Shown piece after piece: positions 9,138 through 18,784 of a stretch of DNA of 64,000 nt. The first letter of the stretch is position 1; the number at the start of each line of letters is the position of its first letter. The translations under genes were made by a program, and so were the position numbers. The stretch comes from Candidatus Poribacteria bacterium. GTDB lineage: Bacteria > Poribacteria > WGA-4E > WGA-3G. The stretch covers positions 50,086 through 114,085 of the forward strand of contig JAJEIP010000144.1 of the NCBI GenBank assembly GCA_022827885.1, given 5' to 3'. The notes below the pieces were generated by a model. It had not been told where the DNA came from, ran no database searches, and saw only the letters and a program-made list of their open reading frames with translations.

Positions 9138-9174
9138 CTCTGATAGTCGGTAGCACCTATATGTTTATAGAAGT

Positions 9175-9879
9175 ATGACACAGAACGGTACTCGGAAAAA
9201 CCAAATCGAAGAAGCGATAGAAGTCGCCGCTGAAGCCCATCAGGGGCAATATCGGAAAGGCACGCGCACGCCCTATATCACACACCCCTACGCCGTCGGT
9301 CTTATTTTAATGGAAGCGGGAGGCTCCGAAGCCGTGATTATTGGCGGTATCCTACACGACACCGTTGAGGACACCGATCTGACCCTGGAATTCATTCGGG
9401 AACGTTTTGGGGACGCTATCGCAGCCATTGTCGACGGGTGTTCGGAGAACAAAGCACTGCGATGGCGAGCACGTAAGACCGAACGGATTGAGGCGTTACG
9501 CACTGCAAGCCCCGAAGTCTGCACCGTAACCTGTGCCGACAAACTCCATAACCTACGCACTATTATTTCAGAATATGATGTCATCGGTGATGCCGTCTGG
9601 GAACGGTTCCACGGGGGTGTCGAGGATCAGGCGTGGTATTACCGCAGTATCCTCGGTGCCATAGCCGATCGAGACGCATCTTTACAAAAAAATGTTGTCC
9701 GTGCTAAACTGTCTAAACACGACAGCGATGTGAACACCGAATCTGATGGAAATGACACCGCGCCTCAACAAGCGTCCGAGGCTCGGAAGACACCCACAGC
9801 AATAGAGACTGTAAATCCTCAACTCTTTCACCAGTTTCAGCAGGCTGTAGCATACCTATTTGAAGGAGAGACGCAATGA
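9175..9879 (+). CDS. HD-domain phosphohydrolase (RelA/SpoT hydrolase-like)
   Basis: AAEAHQGQYRKGTRTPYITHPYAVGLIL, GGILHDTVEDTDLT, CADKLHNLRTI. Confidence 0.88.
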   Translation: MTQNGTRKNQIEEAIEVAAEAHQGQYRKGTRTPYITHPYAVGLILMEAGGSEAVIIGGILHDTVEDTDLTLEFIRERFGDAIAAIVDGCSENKALRWRARKTERIEALRTASPEVCTVTCADKLHNLRTIISEYDVIGDAVWERFHGGVEDQAWYYRSILGAIADRDASLQKNVVRAKLSKHDSDVNTESDGNDTAPQQASEARKTPTAIETVNPQLFHQFQQAVAYLFEGETQ

Positions 9880-10772
9880 AAATTGCCTACGCTTTTAGAC
9901 GATGTGCCTCGTATCCCTATAACGGTGGCGAGTTACCCACCGATGCAACAGATCGACGACGGTTTTTGGACCATGCCAAAGCGATTGGGTTCGACGGGAT
10001 TGAACTTCCCGCGATGAACCTCCCTGAAGCCGAAGCCAAGACCCTCCGTTTGGAGCTTGAAGGTGCCGGTATGCCATGCGTTGCGATCCGTGGCGGTGGT
10101 GGTGCCGCGCATCCGCGTGTCGCTGCTGCGAACAAGCAAAGTATGATAAACGCTGTGAATTTCGCCGCGAATGTCGGCGCCGGCGTTGTGAATTCCACGG
10201 TTACCACGCCACCCCGCGACCCGAACGGTAAAGGCACGTATCGGGGGGAATCCGTCTCGCAAGGATCAAGCCGCCTCGCGAGTGCCGTGGATTATGAACG
10301 CACTGCGAAAGCCGTCAGCGAAGTCGCCGGTATTGCCGCGGATCAAGGGGTAGAGATCTCCATAGAAATCCATCAAAACTCGATTGCGGATAACAGCTGG
10401 TCGGCATTGCATCTGTTAGAATTGATCGATGCCCCCAACGTGGGTGTGAATCCCGACTTAGGCAACATCTATTGGACTTACGATATTCCAGAGGAATCCT
10501 GCGAAGATGCGATCGTTGCCCTTGCACAACACGTCAACTATTGGCATTGCAAGAGTCTCTATCGTGTGCATATCCCGAATCTGGAAACCGCTATCTACGT
10601 CCAAGCCCCATTGCCTGACGGTGAAATCGACTACCGCTTCGCCATTGCAGCGTTATTAGAGGTCAACTACGAAGGGTATCTGGCAATCGAAGGGATACGC
10701 GACGGAGACCAGTTCCACCAAGATGGTCGGAGTGTGGCGTATGTGAAATCTGTTTTGTCGGATTTGCAGTAA
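9876..10772 (+). CDS. Sugar phosphate isomerase/epimerase (AP endonuclease 2-like TIM barrel)
   Basis: AIGFDGIELPAMNL, ISIEIHQNSIADNSWSALHLLELIDAPNVGVNPDLGNIYW; ATGA overlap with the HD gene. Confidence 0.85.
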   Translation: MKIAYAFRRCASYPYNGGELPTDATDRRRFLDHAKAIGFDGIELPAMNLPEAEAKTLRLELEGAGMPCVAIRGGGGAAHPRVAAANKQSMINAVNFAANVGAGVVNSTVTTPPRDPNGKGTYRGESVSQGSSRLASAVDYERTAKAVSEVAGIAADQGVEISIEIHQNSIADNSWSALHLLELIDAPNVGVNPDLGNIYWTYDIPEESCEDAIVALAQHVNYWHCKSLYRVHIPNLETAIYVQAPLPDGEIDYRFAIAALLEVNYEGYLAIEGIRDGDQFHQDGRSVAYVKSVLSDLQ

Positions 10773-10799
10773 CAATTGAGCACAAGAGAGGGAACGGAA

Positions 10800-10875
10800 A
10801 GAAAAAAGAAAGGAAGGATGGAAGGATGGAAGAAGGGAAGGTTGGGTGATGCCCCTTCCAACCTTCCAACCAAAT
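10800..10875. repeat. Interspersed GGAAGGATGGAAG.../...CTTCCAACCTTCCAACC palindromic element, copy 1
   Basis: Purine-rich arm with complementary pyrimidine arm and TTGGGTGATGCCCC centre; related copies at 44618-44688 and 50053-50150. Confidence 0.65.
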
Positions 10876-10879
10876 CGCT

Positions 10880-11923
10880 ATGACACAAGAGAAAGTCCGA
10901 CTCACCGCGACCGTCAAATGTGCCGGGTGAGCGTCAAAACTCGCTCCGGGTGAGCTTGCACACATTTTAGGGAAAATCCCGAAGTCTACGGATCCGAACC
11001 TACTTGTCGGGACTGAAACCTCCGATGATGCCGGGATCTATCGCATTTCTGACGAACTCGCGCTCGTTAACACGGTGGACTATTTCACGCCTATCGTGGA
11101 CGACCCGTATACCTTCGGTGCGATCGCTGCGACGAACTCACTGAGTGATGTCTACAGCATGGGCGGCGTGCCGAAAACAGCGTTGAACATCACGTGTTGG
11201 CCCAAGGCTGATTTGGACCTGTCCATCCTCGGCGATATCGTCCAAGGCGGGACCGAAAAGGCTATTGAAGCAGGCGCAGCACTTGTTGGCGGACATACCG
11301 TGGATGCCCCAGAACTGATGTATGGACTCGCGGTAACGGGGATCGTGCATCCGGAGAAATTCGTCAAGAACTACGGGGCGCGTCCCGGTGAAGTGCTTAT
11401 CCTCACGAAAAACCTCGGTATCGGTATTCTCACCACAGGACTGAAATTCGATAAAATCAGCGATGTTGTCTTACCGCAACTCGTTGAATCCATGACTCGA
11501 CTCAATGCCTCCGCAGCATCTGTCATGCTGAAGCACGGTGCGAGTGCGTGCACAGATGTTACAGGATACGGCTTGCTGGGGCATGCCTCGGAGATGGCGG
11601 CCGGTAACGATGTTCGCCTCAAGATTGATAGCAGTGCCGTGCCATACTTCGCCGATGCCCCTGCACTCGTTGCCCAAGACACTTACACGCAAGCCTACCT
11701 TGCGAATATGTCGTTCCTCGCCGATAAGGTTACCTTCCACACGGAGAGTGAAGCGATGCGGCATATTTTGATGGAGGCAGAAACGTCTGGCGGTCTGTTA
11801 TTCTCACTCCCCGCAGAGAACGCCGACGCCGCGATAGCCGACCTCCATGCCGCGGATTGCCCGGAGGCAGCTGTTATCGGGGAAGTGGTGGCAGATGATA
11901 CCGCGCATATTGAGGTTTTTTAG
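10880..11923 (+). CDS. selD: Selenide, water dikinase, selenoprotein form with UGA(Sec)17
   Basis: Extending ORF 11075-11923 upstream in frame gives MTQEKVRLTATVKCAG(U)ASKLAPGELAHILGKIPKSTDPNLLVGTETSDDAGIYRI...; TGA at 10928-10930 is codon 17, the position of catalytic Cys17 in E. coli SelD; 347 codons. Confidence 0.93.
10943..10955 (+). promoter_or_regulatory. Candidate bacterial SECIS stem-loop GCUC-CGGGU-GAGC downstream of the selD UGA
   Basis: Short stem starting 12 nt after UGA with a G-rich apical loop. Confidence 0.45.
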
Positions 11924-11966
11924 ACTATTAAATCTGGACACCGTTCCAGAAGCAAAAAATTAAAAA

Positions 11967-12491
11967 ATGACAAAAAAAGAACTCGCAAAACAGATACGCG
12001 CCGTTTCACATCTTACAGGTGAATTCGTACTCCGCTCAGGAAATATCAGCAACTTCTATTGGGACAAATACCGGTTCGAGAGCGATCCGAGACTGCTCAC
12101 TGCGGTTGCTGCAGAGATGGCGAAACTCCTACCGCTTTCCGAATGTGACGGTTTGGCGGGTTTAGAATTGGGCGGTATCCCACTCGCAACTGCCCTCTCG
12201 TTGCAAACCGGAGTGCCGTGCTTCTACGTGCGGAAGGAAGCGAAAACGTATGGCACTTGTAACCTTATTGAAGGTGGCGTTAAGGAAGGCAGCAGACTTG
12301 TTGTGATAGAAGATGTGATTACGACTGCGGGACAGGTCTGCACATCTATTGAGCAGATCCGAGCAGCGGGGTATACGGTGGAACACGTTATAGCAGCTAT
12401 TGATCGCCAGGCAGGGGGCGCGGCGAAAATTAATGAGATCGGGTGTTCGTTCGCATCCGTTTTTACGCTTGCGGAGTTAGAAGGATTTTAA
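11967..12491 (+). CDS. pyrE: Orotate phosphoribosyltransferase
   Basis: FVLRSGNISNFYWDKYRFE, PRPP motif LVVIEDVITTAGQV. Confidence 0.88.
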   Translation: MTKKELAKQIRAVSHLTGEFVLRSGNISNFYWDKYRFESDPRLLTAVAAEMAKLLPLSECDGLAGLELGGIPLATALSLQTGVPCFYVRKEAKTYGTCNLIEGGVKEGSRLVVIEDVITTAGQVCTSIEQIRAAGYTVEHVIAAIDRQAGGAAKINEIGCSFASVFTLAELEGF

Positions 12492-12745
12492 TTATACCTT
12501 GCGGAATAACGACGTGCGTTTAGACTTTGAAGTGCGTTCCTCAAATCCGCCCTCCATTACCTTACGGGCTATGTGCTCTTTAAACGAACTCAGAGCCTGC
12601 AACAATACGCAGAAATACCGGATTTAGTCTGGGAATAGACTAAATCCATTCCTTGTATTACATTGCAAAAACACGCAGGCGGATATACGGAAAGACATTT
12701 TATGCATCAAACCGACCTGACCGAACCGCAAGGAATATTAAAAAC

Positions 12746-13522
12746 ATGAAAATACTGTTTATCGGGGATATAGTTGGAAAGCCAGGCAGATCAGCAACAG
12801 TCAGGTTTTTGGAAGAATACCGTCACGAATACGACTTTATCGTTGCAAATGGAGAGAATACAGCCGGTGGGAAAGGGTTAACGTTTGACATCGTTGACCA
12901 ACTTTTGGCTTCCGGGGTCTCCGCGATTACAACTGGAAACCATGTCTGGGATAACAGAGAGATTTTCCACTTTATAGATACAACCCCGCAATTGATACGT
13001 CCTGCGAACTATCCGACCGAGGTCGCTGGACGGGGTGTAACCATCGTTACATCCGATGACGGAGAAACGCAACTCGGTGTCATCAATCTCGCCGGACAAA
13101 TTTTCATGAATCCTTACACCAACCCGTTTCATGCGCTCAATTCGATTTTACCTGAAGTGAAAGCGGTGACCCCGTATATCCTCCTCGACTTTCATGCCGA
13201 GGCGACCTCTGAAAAGATTGCGATGGGCTGGCACGCAGACGGCAGGGTAGGCGCAGTGGTCGGCACGCATACGCACGTCCAGACAGCAGATGCCCGCGTC
13301 CTGCCACAAGGCACGGCTTACATTACAGATGTCGGTATGACGGGACCCTATGACTCGGTGATTGGCACAAGAATTGACGATGCGCTGGAACGGTTTCTGA
13401 CGATGATGCCCACCCGATTTACTGTCGCTTCAAAGAACGTCAAACTCTGCGGTGCCGAGATAGAACTCGACCCAGAAACGGGTTTGGCAGTGAGTATCGT
13501 GCCGTTGCAGGCGCAGTATTGA
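12746..13522 (+). CDS. YmdB family metallophosphoesterase
   Basis: MKILFIGDIVGKPGR, VANGENTAGGKG, TTGNHVWDNREI, GTHTHVQTAD; ORF track extends upstream to 12653 but the homologous start is ATG 12746. Confidence 0.9.
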   Translation: MKILFIGDIVGKPGRSATVRFLEEYRHEYDFIVANGENTAGGKGLTFDIVDQLLASGVSAITTGNHVWDNREIFHFIDTTPQLIRPANYPTEVAGRGVTIVTSDDGETQLGVINLAGQIFMNPYTNPFHALNSILPEVKAVTPYILLDFHAEATSEKIAMGWHADGRVGAVVGTHTHVQTADARVLPQGTAYITDVGMTGPYDSVIGTRIDDALERFLTMMPTRFTVASKNVKLCGAEIELDPETGLAVSIVPLQAQY

Positions 13523-13534
13523 TTGAAAGTTATT

Positions 13535-14770
13535 ATGCAATTAGAAATACCCATGGCAACGCGAACTGTTCACAGTGTCAGTGAAATAACAGATCTGTTA
13601 AAAAATCTGATAGAACAGCAGCCACACCTGCAAAATGTATGGGTTCAGGGACAGGTGTCGAATTACAGTCGATCCGGTGCTGGGCATATCTACTTCACGC
13701 TCAAGGATGACAGAAGCCAGATCCAAGTTATTATGTTTCGGAGCAGTGCCGCCGGTCTCAGATTTGTTCTGAAGGATGGAGAAGAAGTGCTCGTGCAAGG
13801 GCGCCTGAATCTTTATCCTGCCAGAGGACAGTATCAGATTAACGCCAATAAGGTAGAACCGCTTGGAATTGGGGCGCTGCAAAGAGCCTTTGAAGATTTG
13901 AAACAGCAGCTCGCAGATGAAGGGTTGTTTGCGGAACATCACAAAAAACCGTTGCCCGTTTTCCCGCTAAAAATCGGCGTGATAACATCTCCGACGGGAG
14001 CGGCGTTTCAGGATATCTGTCAACAACTCCGTAAACGGTATCCATTAGCGAAAGTGTTGCTACACCCAACGCTTGTTCAAGGCGAGGGCGCGGCAGAAGG
14101 GATCTCCCATGCGCTACAAGCGATGAACCAAAGGGACGACATAGATGTGTTAATTGTGGGGCGCGGTGGGGGTTCCATTGAGGATCTCTGGGCGTTCAAC
14201 GAGGAAGTCGTTGCGCGTGCGATTTTCGCGTCTGCGATTCCGGTGGTTTCCGCTGTCGGGCATGAAACAGATTTTACCATCGCTGATATGGTGGCGGATC
14301 ACCGGGCACCGACCCCTTCGGCGGCGGTCGAACATATCGTTCCAGATCAGGATGAACTTCTCACACAATTGGACGGATACGACGCTTGGCTGCGTAGAAT
14401 CATAAATGACCGATTTGACGCACTCAAAACACGGCTCCAAGACCTTGAGACACGGCTTTCACCGACACGCCGAAAGGACGCAATTTATCAACTTCACCAA
14501 ACATTAGATACTTTGGACGTTGCATGTCGGAGTGCTATAGGACGGAAACTCGCTGATGGTGAACGCGATCTGCACACACTCGCACAACGCTTAAACGCAT
14601 TGAGTCCGTTAGCCACGCTGGAACGGGGGTATAGTATCAGTCGGAAGATGAACGGCGAAATACTGATCTCAAATCAACAGGTATCCGTAAACGACAGAAT
14701 TGAGGTGCAATTATCGCACGGACATCTTGCATGTCGTGTTGAGGCGGTTGGAGACTCGGAAACTGATTAA
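13535..14770 (+). CDS. xseA: Exodeoxyribonuclease VII large subunit
   Basis: OB-fold VQGQVSNYSRSGAGHIYFTLKDDRSQI, IVGRGGGSIEDLWAFNEE, AVGHETDFTIADMVADHRAPTPSAAVE. Confidence 0.95.
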   Translation: MQLEIPMATRTVHSVSEITDLLKNLIEQQPHLQNVWVQGQVSNYSRSGAGHIYFTLKDDRSQIQVIMFRSSAAGLRFVLKDGEEVLVQGRLNLYPARGQYQINANKVEPLGIGALQRAFEDLKQQLADEGLFAEHHKKPLPVFPLKIGVITSPTGAAFQDICQQLRKRYPLAKVLLHPTLVQGEGAAEGISHALQAMNQRDDIDVLIVGRGGGSIEDLWAFNEEVVARAIFASAIPVVSAVGHETDFTIADMVADHRAPTPSAAVEHIVPDQDELLTQLDGYDAWLRRIINDRFDALKTRLQDLETRLSPTRRKDAIYQLHQTLDTLDVACRSAIGRKLADGERDLHTLAQRLNALSPLATLERGYSISRKMNGEILISNQQVSVNDRIEVQLSHGHLACRVEAVGDSETD

Positions 14771-14798
14771 ACGGAACGGAATATAACGGAGACGGTAT

Positions 14799-14987
14799 AT
14801 GACTTTTGAAGAAAAACTCGCGAAACTCTCACAGATAGTCGAACGATTGGAAAAAGGCAATGATTTGCCGCTTGAAGACTCGCTAAAACTTTTTGAGGAA
14901 GGTGTCGGCTTGGTCCGGGACTGCAGAGAAACGCTTGAAAGTGCTGAGCAACGGGTAACAAACGTTTTGGAAACAGATAACTTTTAA
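14799..14987 (+). CDS. xseB: Exodeoxyribonuclease VII small subunit
   Basis: MTFEEKLAKLSQIVERLEKGNDLPLEDSLKLFEEGVGL; directly downstream of xseA. Confidence 0.95.
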   Translation: MTFEEKLAKLSQIVERLEKGNDLPLEDSLKLFEEGVGLVRDCRETLESAEQRVTNVLETDNF

Positions 14988-15006
14988 AAGAACAGGAATT
15001 CAAAAT

Positions 15007-16857
15007 ATGCTTTTAGAAAAGATCAATAGGCCCGCAGATTTAAAAAAACTTGAACTTGATGAACTGAAAGTGCTTGCTGAAGAGATGCGCGCCTATCTAT
15101 TGGCGGTGCTCTCTGAACATCCAGGACATTTTGCCCCGAACTTCGGGACAGTCGAACTGGCAATAGCTTTGCACAAAGTGTATGACACACCGCGCGACAA
15201 AGTCGTCTGGGACATCGGGCATCAGGCGTATCCGCATAAACTGCTCACCGGCAGGCGCGACGCCTTCCCAACGCTACGACAAAGCGGGGGTATCAGTGGA
15301 TTCCTCAGCAGAGCGGAGAGTGAATACGATGTCTTCGGTGCGGGACACTCCAGCACTTCTATCGCCGCGGCTTTGGGGATTGCCACCGCCAGAGATCTTA
15401 TCAATGAGCATTACAAAGTCGTGGCTGTCATCGGAGATGGTGGGTTAACAGGAGGGATGGCGTTTGAAGCGTTGAACACCGCCGGGGACTTTAGAAACGA
15501 TATGACCGTCATTCTCAATGACAACAACATGTCCATTTCAGCGACTGTCGGGGCATTCTCTAAACATTTTCATAAACTCACGAGTTCACCACAATATAAC
15601 CTCCTACGCTCCGGTGCGAAGGGGTTGATGAACCTGATTTCAGAGGATGCCAAGCAGATAGCGCGGAAGATTGAGGCATCATTGAAACCGGGCACGCTGT
15701 TTGAAGAATTCGGATTCCGCTACTTCGGTCCGCTTGATGGTAACGATTTAGAGGCATTAATACCGGTTTTGACGGGTATCCGCAGTCTCACGGGTCCTAT
15801 TTTACTGCATGTCGTAACCGAAAAGGGACGCGGGTATACGCCGGCGGAAGAAGATCCCGTCGGGTTCTATAGTGTCAGTGGTCCCTTCAATCTGAAAACA
15901 GGAAAGACAACTAAACCGAAACCTGAAACCCCGACGTATACGGAAGTGTTCAGCAAAACGTTGATTGAATTAGGGAAACGCGATGCACGGATTGTGGGCG
16001 TGACGGCAGCGATGCTTGGCGGGACAGGGCTGGATAAGTTTGCGAGCGCATTCCCGAGTCGATGCTTCGACATCGGCTTGGCGGAACAGTGTGCGGTTAC
16101 GTTCGCCGGTGGACTTGCGACACAGGGCATGCGTCCCGTTGCCGCTATCTATTCTACCTTCCTCCAGCGGAGTTACGATCAGGTTTTACACGACGTGTGC
16201 ATCCAAAACCTTCCCGTTATTTTCGCTTTGGACAGAGCCGGACTTGTCGGGGCAGACGGTCCAACACATCACGGCGTTTTCGATTTCGCTTTCCTCCGCT
16301 CTATTCCAAACATGGTCGTCATGGCACCCAAAGATGAGAACGAACTCCAGTCTATGGTGAAGACGGCTGTGGCGTATCAAGAGGGACCCATTGCGTTCCG
16401 GTACCCGCGTGGCACCGGTATGGGGGTGAAAATGGCATCAGAACCGCAAGTGCTACCGATTGGGAAAAGTGAGATCGTTAGAGAGGGTGAGGATGTGCTC
16501 GTGATTGCCGTCGGCAACCGCGTCTATCCTGCACTTGAAGCGGCGCAAACGTTAACCGATGCTGGAATCTCAGCGACAGTTATTAACGCCCGATTTGTCA
16601 AGCCGCTGGACACTGCTACAATTCTACCGCTTGCGGAACGAATCGGTAAAGTAATTACGATTGAAGACGGCGTGATAATGGGCGGTTTCGGGAGTGCTGT
16701 CTTGGAGACGATCGCTGCAGCAGGTCTCAAAGACGTGCAGGTCAGAAATCTCGGTATCCCCGATGAATTTGTTGAACACGGCGATGTTCAGCATCTCTAT
16801 GCCCTCTGTCAATGCGATGCGGATGCGGTTGTTCGCACGGCTCAGGGAATGTTATAA
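15007..16857 (+). CDS. dxs: 1-deoxy-D-xylulose-5-phosphate synthase
   Basis: VWDIGHQAYPHKLLTGRRD, VIGDGGLTGGMAFEALN, DRAGLVGADGPTHHGVFD. Confidence 0.96.
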   Translation: MLLEKINRPADLKKLELDELKVLAEEMRAYLLAVLSEHPGHFAPNFGTVELAIALHKVYDTPRDKVVWDIGHQAYPHKLLTGRRDAFPTLRQSGGISGFLSRAESEYDVFGAGHSSTSIAAALGIATARDLINEHYKVVAVIGDGGLTGGMAFEALNTAGDFRNDMTVILNDNNMSISATVGAFSKHFHKLTSSPQYNLLRSGAKGLMNLISEDAKQIARKIEASLKPGTLFEEFGFRYFGPLDGNDLEALIPVLTGIRSLTGPILLHVVTEKGRGYTPAEEDPVGFYSVSGPFNLKTGKTTKPKPETPTYTEVFSKTLIELGKRDARIVGVTAAMLGGTGLDKFASAFPSRCFDIGLAEQCAVTFAGGLATQGMRPVAAIYSTFLQRSYDQVLHDVCIQNLPVIFALDRAGLVGADGPTHHGVFDFAFLRSIPNMVVMAPKDENELQSMVKTAVAYQEGPIAFRYPRGTGMGVKMASEPQVLPIGKSEIVREGEDVLVIAVGNRVYPALEAAQTLTDAGISATVINARFVKPLDTATILPLAERIGKVITIEDGVIMGGFGSAVLETIAAAGLKDVQVRNLGIPDEFVEHGDVQHLYALCQCDADAVVRTAQGML

Positions 16858-16881
16858 ATTTTGAGCCAACCTTGAAGGGAT

Positions 16882-17553
16882 GTGGTAAAGATTACAAAAG
16901 AAGATTTCATAAAGTACTACGATTCAGCGACCTATTCGGCAAAATTACGGGTTCCAAGATCGGGACCCAACTTGGCTGTAATAAATACTGCCCGCATTAA
17001 CGACGCTGTTCCTTATGGACAGAACGTTTATGCCATTGCCTTGGACCTTTTAGTTGACAGAACCGCTGCGAATGTGGTCCAGCATGAGGTGTTCTGTCGT
17101 GCGATACAGCAGACGTATAGTTTCACTGTAGTCGATGTATGGAACGGGAACGAACATTGGGAAGGACTTCAAAGCCTCACCATCGCTGCGGCAGTTGATG
17201 TGCTATGTTTACCTGAAGAAGATAATCCACTCTCGCGCCCTTTAATTGGCGGTGTTCAATTGGTTGAGGAAGTGAACAGTAAATGGTGGGGAATGCTTGC
17301 GCTAACGCTGCGTCTCAGGAGCTTGCTTGAATTTCAGGTAGGGTGCCTCACCCTTTTAGAAAAGCCCATCCAAGAGATATCGAAACGCCTGTCTAAAACA
17401 GAAACCGAAATCCAACCCCGCTACGAGAGAGTTATGAAAGAAATAAGCGATGCCGTTGACCAATGGTCTCAAACTGAGATCGCAGCAGTAAACGAACGCC
17501 TCACTGAAATAGAAGATTTGAAGAGATATTACGATTCTGGAGGGAGACTATGA
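16882..17553 (+). CDS. Hypothetical protein (GTG start), coupled to downstream oxidoreductase
   Basis: Continuous ORF; 4-nt overlap with 17550 ORF. Confidence 0.6.
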   Translation: MVKITKEDFIKYYDSATYSAKLRVPRSGPNLAVINTARINDAVPYGQNVYAIALDLLVDRTAANVVQHEVFCRAIQQTYSFTVVDVWNGNEHWEGLQSLTIAAAVDVLCLPEEDNPLSRPLIGGVQLVEEVNSKWWGMLALTLRLRSLLEFQVGCLTLLEKPIQEISKRLSKTETEIQPRYERVMKEISDAVDQWSQTEIAAVNERLTEIEDLKRYYDSGGRL

Positions 17554-18695
17554 GGCTCGGTGTCGTTTACTCTGGAGAGCAGCGTCAACCCGGGCTTTTT
17601 CAAGCCTTGTACCCTGTCCAGTTACGTGTGAGCTGTATGGCAAATTCCAGTGCGATTCCCGAAAATCGCGCGCGGGTTGAGGAATTTGCATCGTTTCTTG
17701 AGTGTGATTTCTTTGACAGTCCTGAAGAAATGTTCAACACGGCAAGCCCGAAATTAGAAGGCGTCATTATTATCTCAGATGAAACCGCAACCGTGGCGAC
17801 TGCGCAGCTCATTGAATCTGCTCTTGCTGCGGGTGTGAATGTCTTATCTCCAGTGCCTCTCAACTCTTTAGCAGATGGACTTCACCTTGCCGCAGCGTCT
17901 GAAAAATATGACCGGCTTGTTATGACAGGAACACAGTTTATATTCAGTAGGTGCGTTCAGGAAATCTTACGTATCATCAGCGACTCAGGGTTTGGCGTTA
18001 TTCAAGACATGCGATTCTTACTCGGAATCGGGCGAGTGCCGTATTTAAGGGACTTGCTAAAACATGGATCTTCACATTTTCAGATTGTCTTTGAGATAGC
18101 CCGGCGACTCTTTGTGGAATATACAGTGCTGCCTGAGGAAATAACTGTGATGGCTTCCAGGACCGGAGCACCCACCATAAGTAGCACTATTAGGTTCCCA
18201 CAGGGCGCACTTTGCACGTTCTGCCAAACTTCTAATCGACAGTGGGGAAACGACTCCTACCATACAATTGAAATTACCGGGAGAACTTCGCATATCTGGA
18301 GCGATCTGCAGACGTGGCGATGTTTTGCTAACGAGAACACTTTCCGAATGGGTGGAGCAGATGAGGAGATTTCGGCGAATATGCAGGGGTTTTCGGGACA
18401 ACTCCAAGAGTTCTGTTTAGCGATTGAAGCAGATCGCCACCCTTATGCAGGCACACTCCGAAGTGTTTTGCCTTCTTTATGGTTCCGAGAAAGATTACAA
18501 GACTGTGTTGAACGGAAACAGACGAGCCTAAAAATGAGCGAGTTTCGCGCCAGTTTAGACGACAAAATTCAACGACTGGAATCCAAGCGGGATGTCAACG
18601 CTCAAGACAAAAAACACCGACGTGAGAGGGCGCTCCTCTTAGGTAAAAGAGGCGATTTCTCAGAAGCTCTCATAGCGTATCGCGAAACTTTATAA
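17550..18695 (+). CDS. Gfo/Idh/MocA-like oxidoreductase
   Basis: IISDETATVATAQLIESALAAGVNVLSPVPLNSLADG..., weak nucleotide-binding-fold pattern; overall architecture by eye. Confidence 0.5.
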   Translation: MRLGVVYSGEQRQPGLFQALYPVQLRVSCMANSSAIPENRARVEEFASFLECDFFDSPEEMFNTASPKLEGVIIISDETATVATAQLIESALAAGVNVLSPVPLNSLADGLHLAAASEKYDRLVMTGTQFIFSRCVQEILRIISDSGFGVIQDMRFLLGIGRVPYLRDLLKHGSSHFQIVFEIARRLFVEYTVLPEEITVMASRTGAPTISSTIRFPQGALCTFCQTSNRQWGNDSYHTIEITGRTSHIWSDLQTWRCFANENTFRMGGADEEISANMQGFSGQLQEFCLAIEADRHPYAGTLRSVLPSLWFRERLQDCVERKQTSLKMSEFRASLDDKIQRLESKRDVNAQDKKHRRERALLLGKRGDFSEALIAYRETL

Positions 18696-18784
18696 TTCCA
18701 CCTATCACCGTAGTAAACAAATGATTTCTGCAATCCGTCATACTTATTGAAGCGATTACGCCCGAAAAAGACAAAGGAAACAAA

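Noticed and set aside
10663-10965. Reverse ORFs MCASSPGASFDAHPAHL... and MCHSDLVGRLEGASP...
   Set aside because: Low-complexity translations of the GGAAG repeat and antisense selD.
11075-11923. ORF-track start of selD at 11075
   Set aside because: It begins mid-domain; the upstream in-frame sequence with a UGA at the Sec position is clearly SelD.
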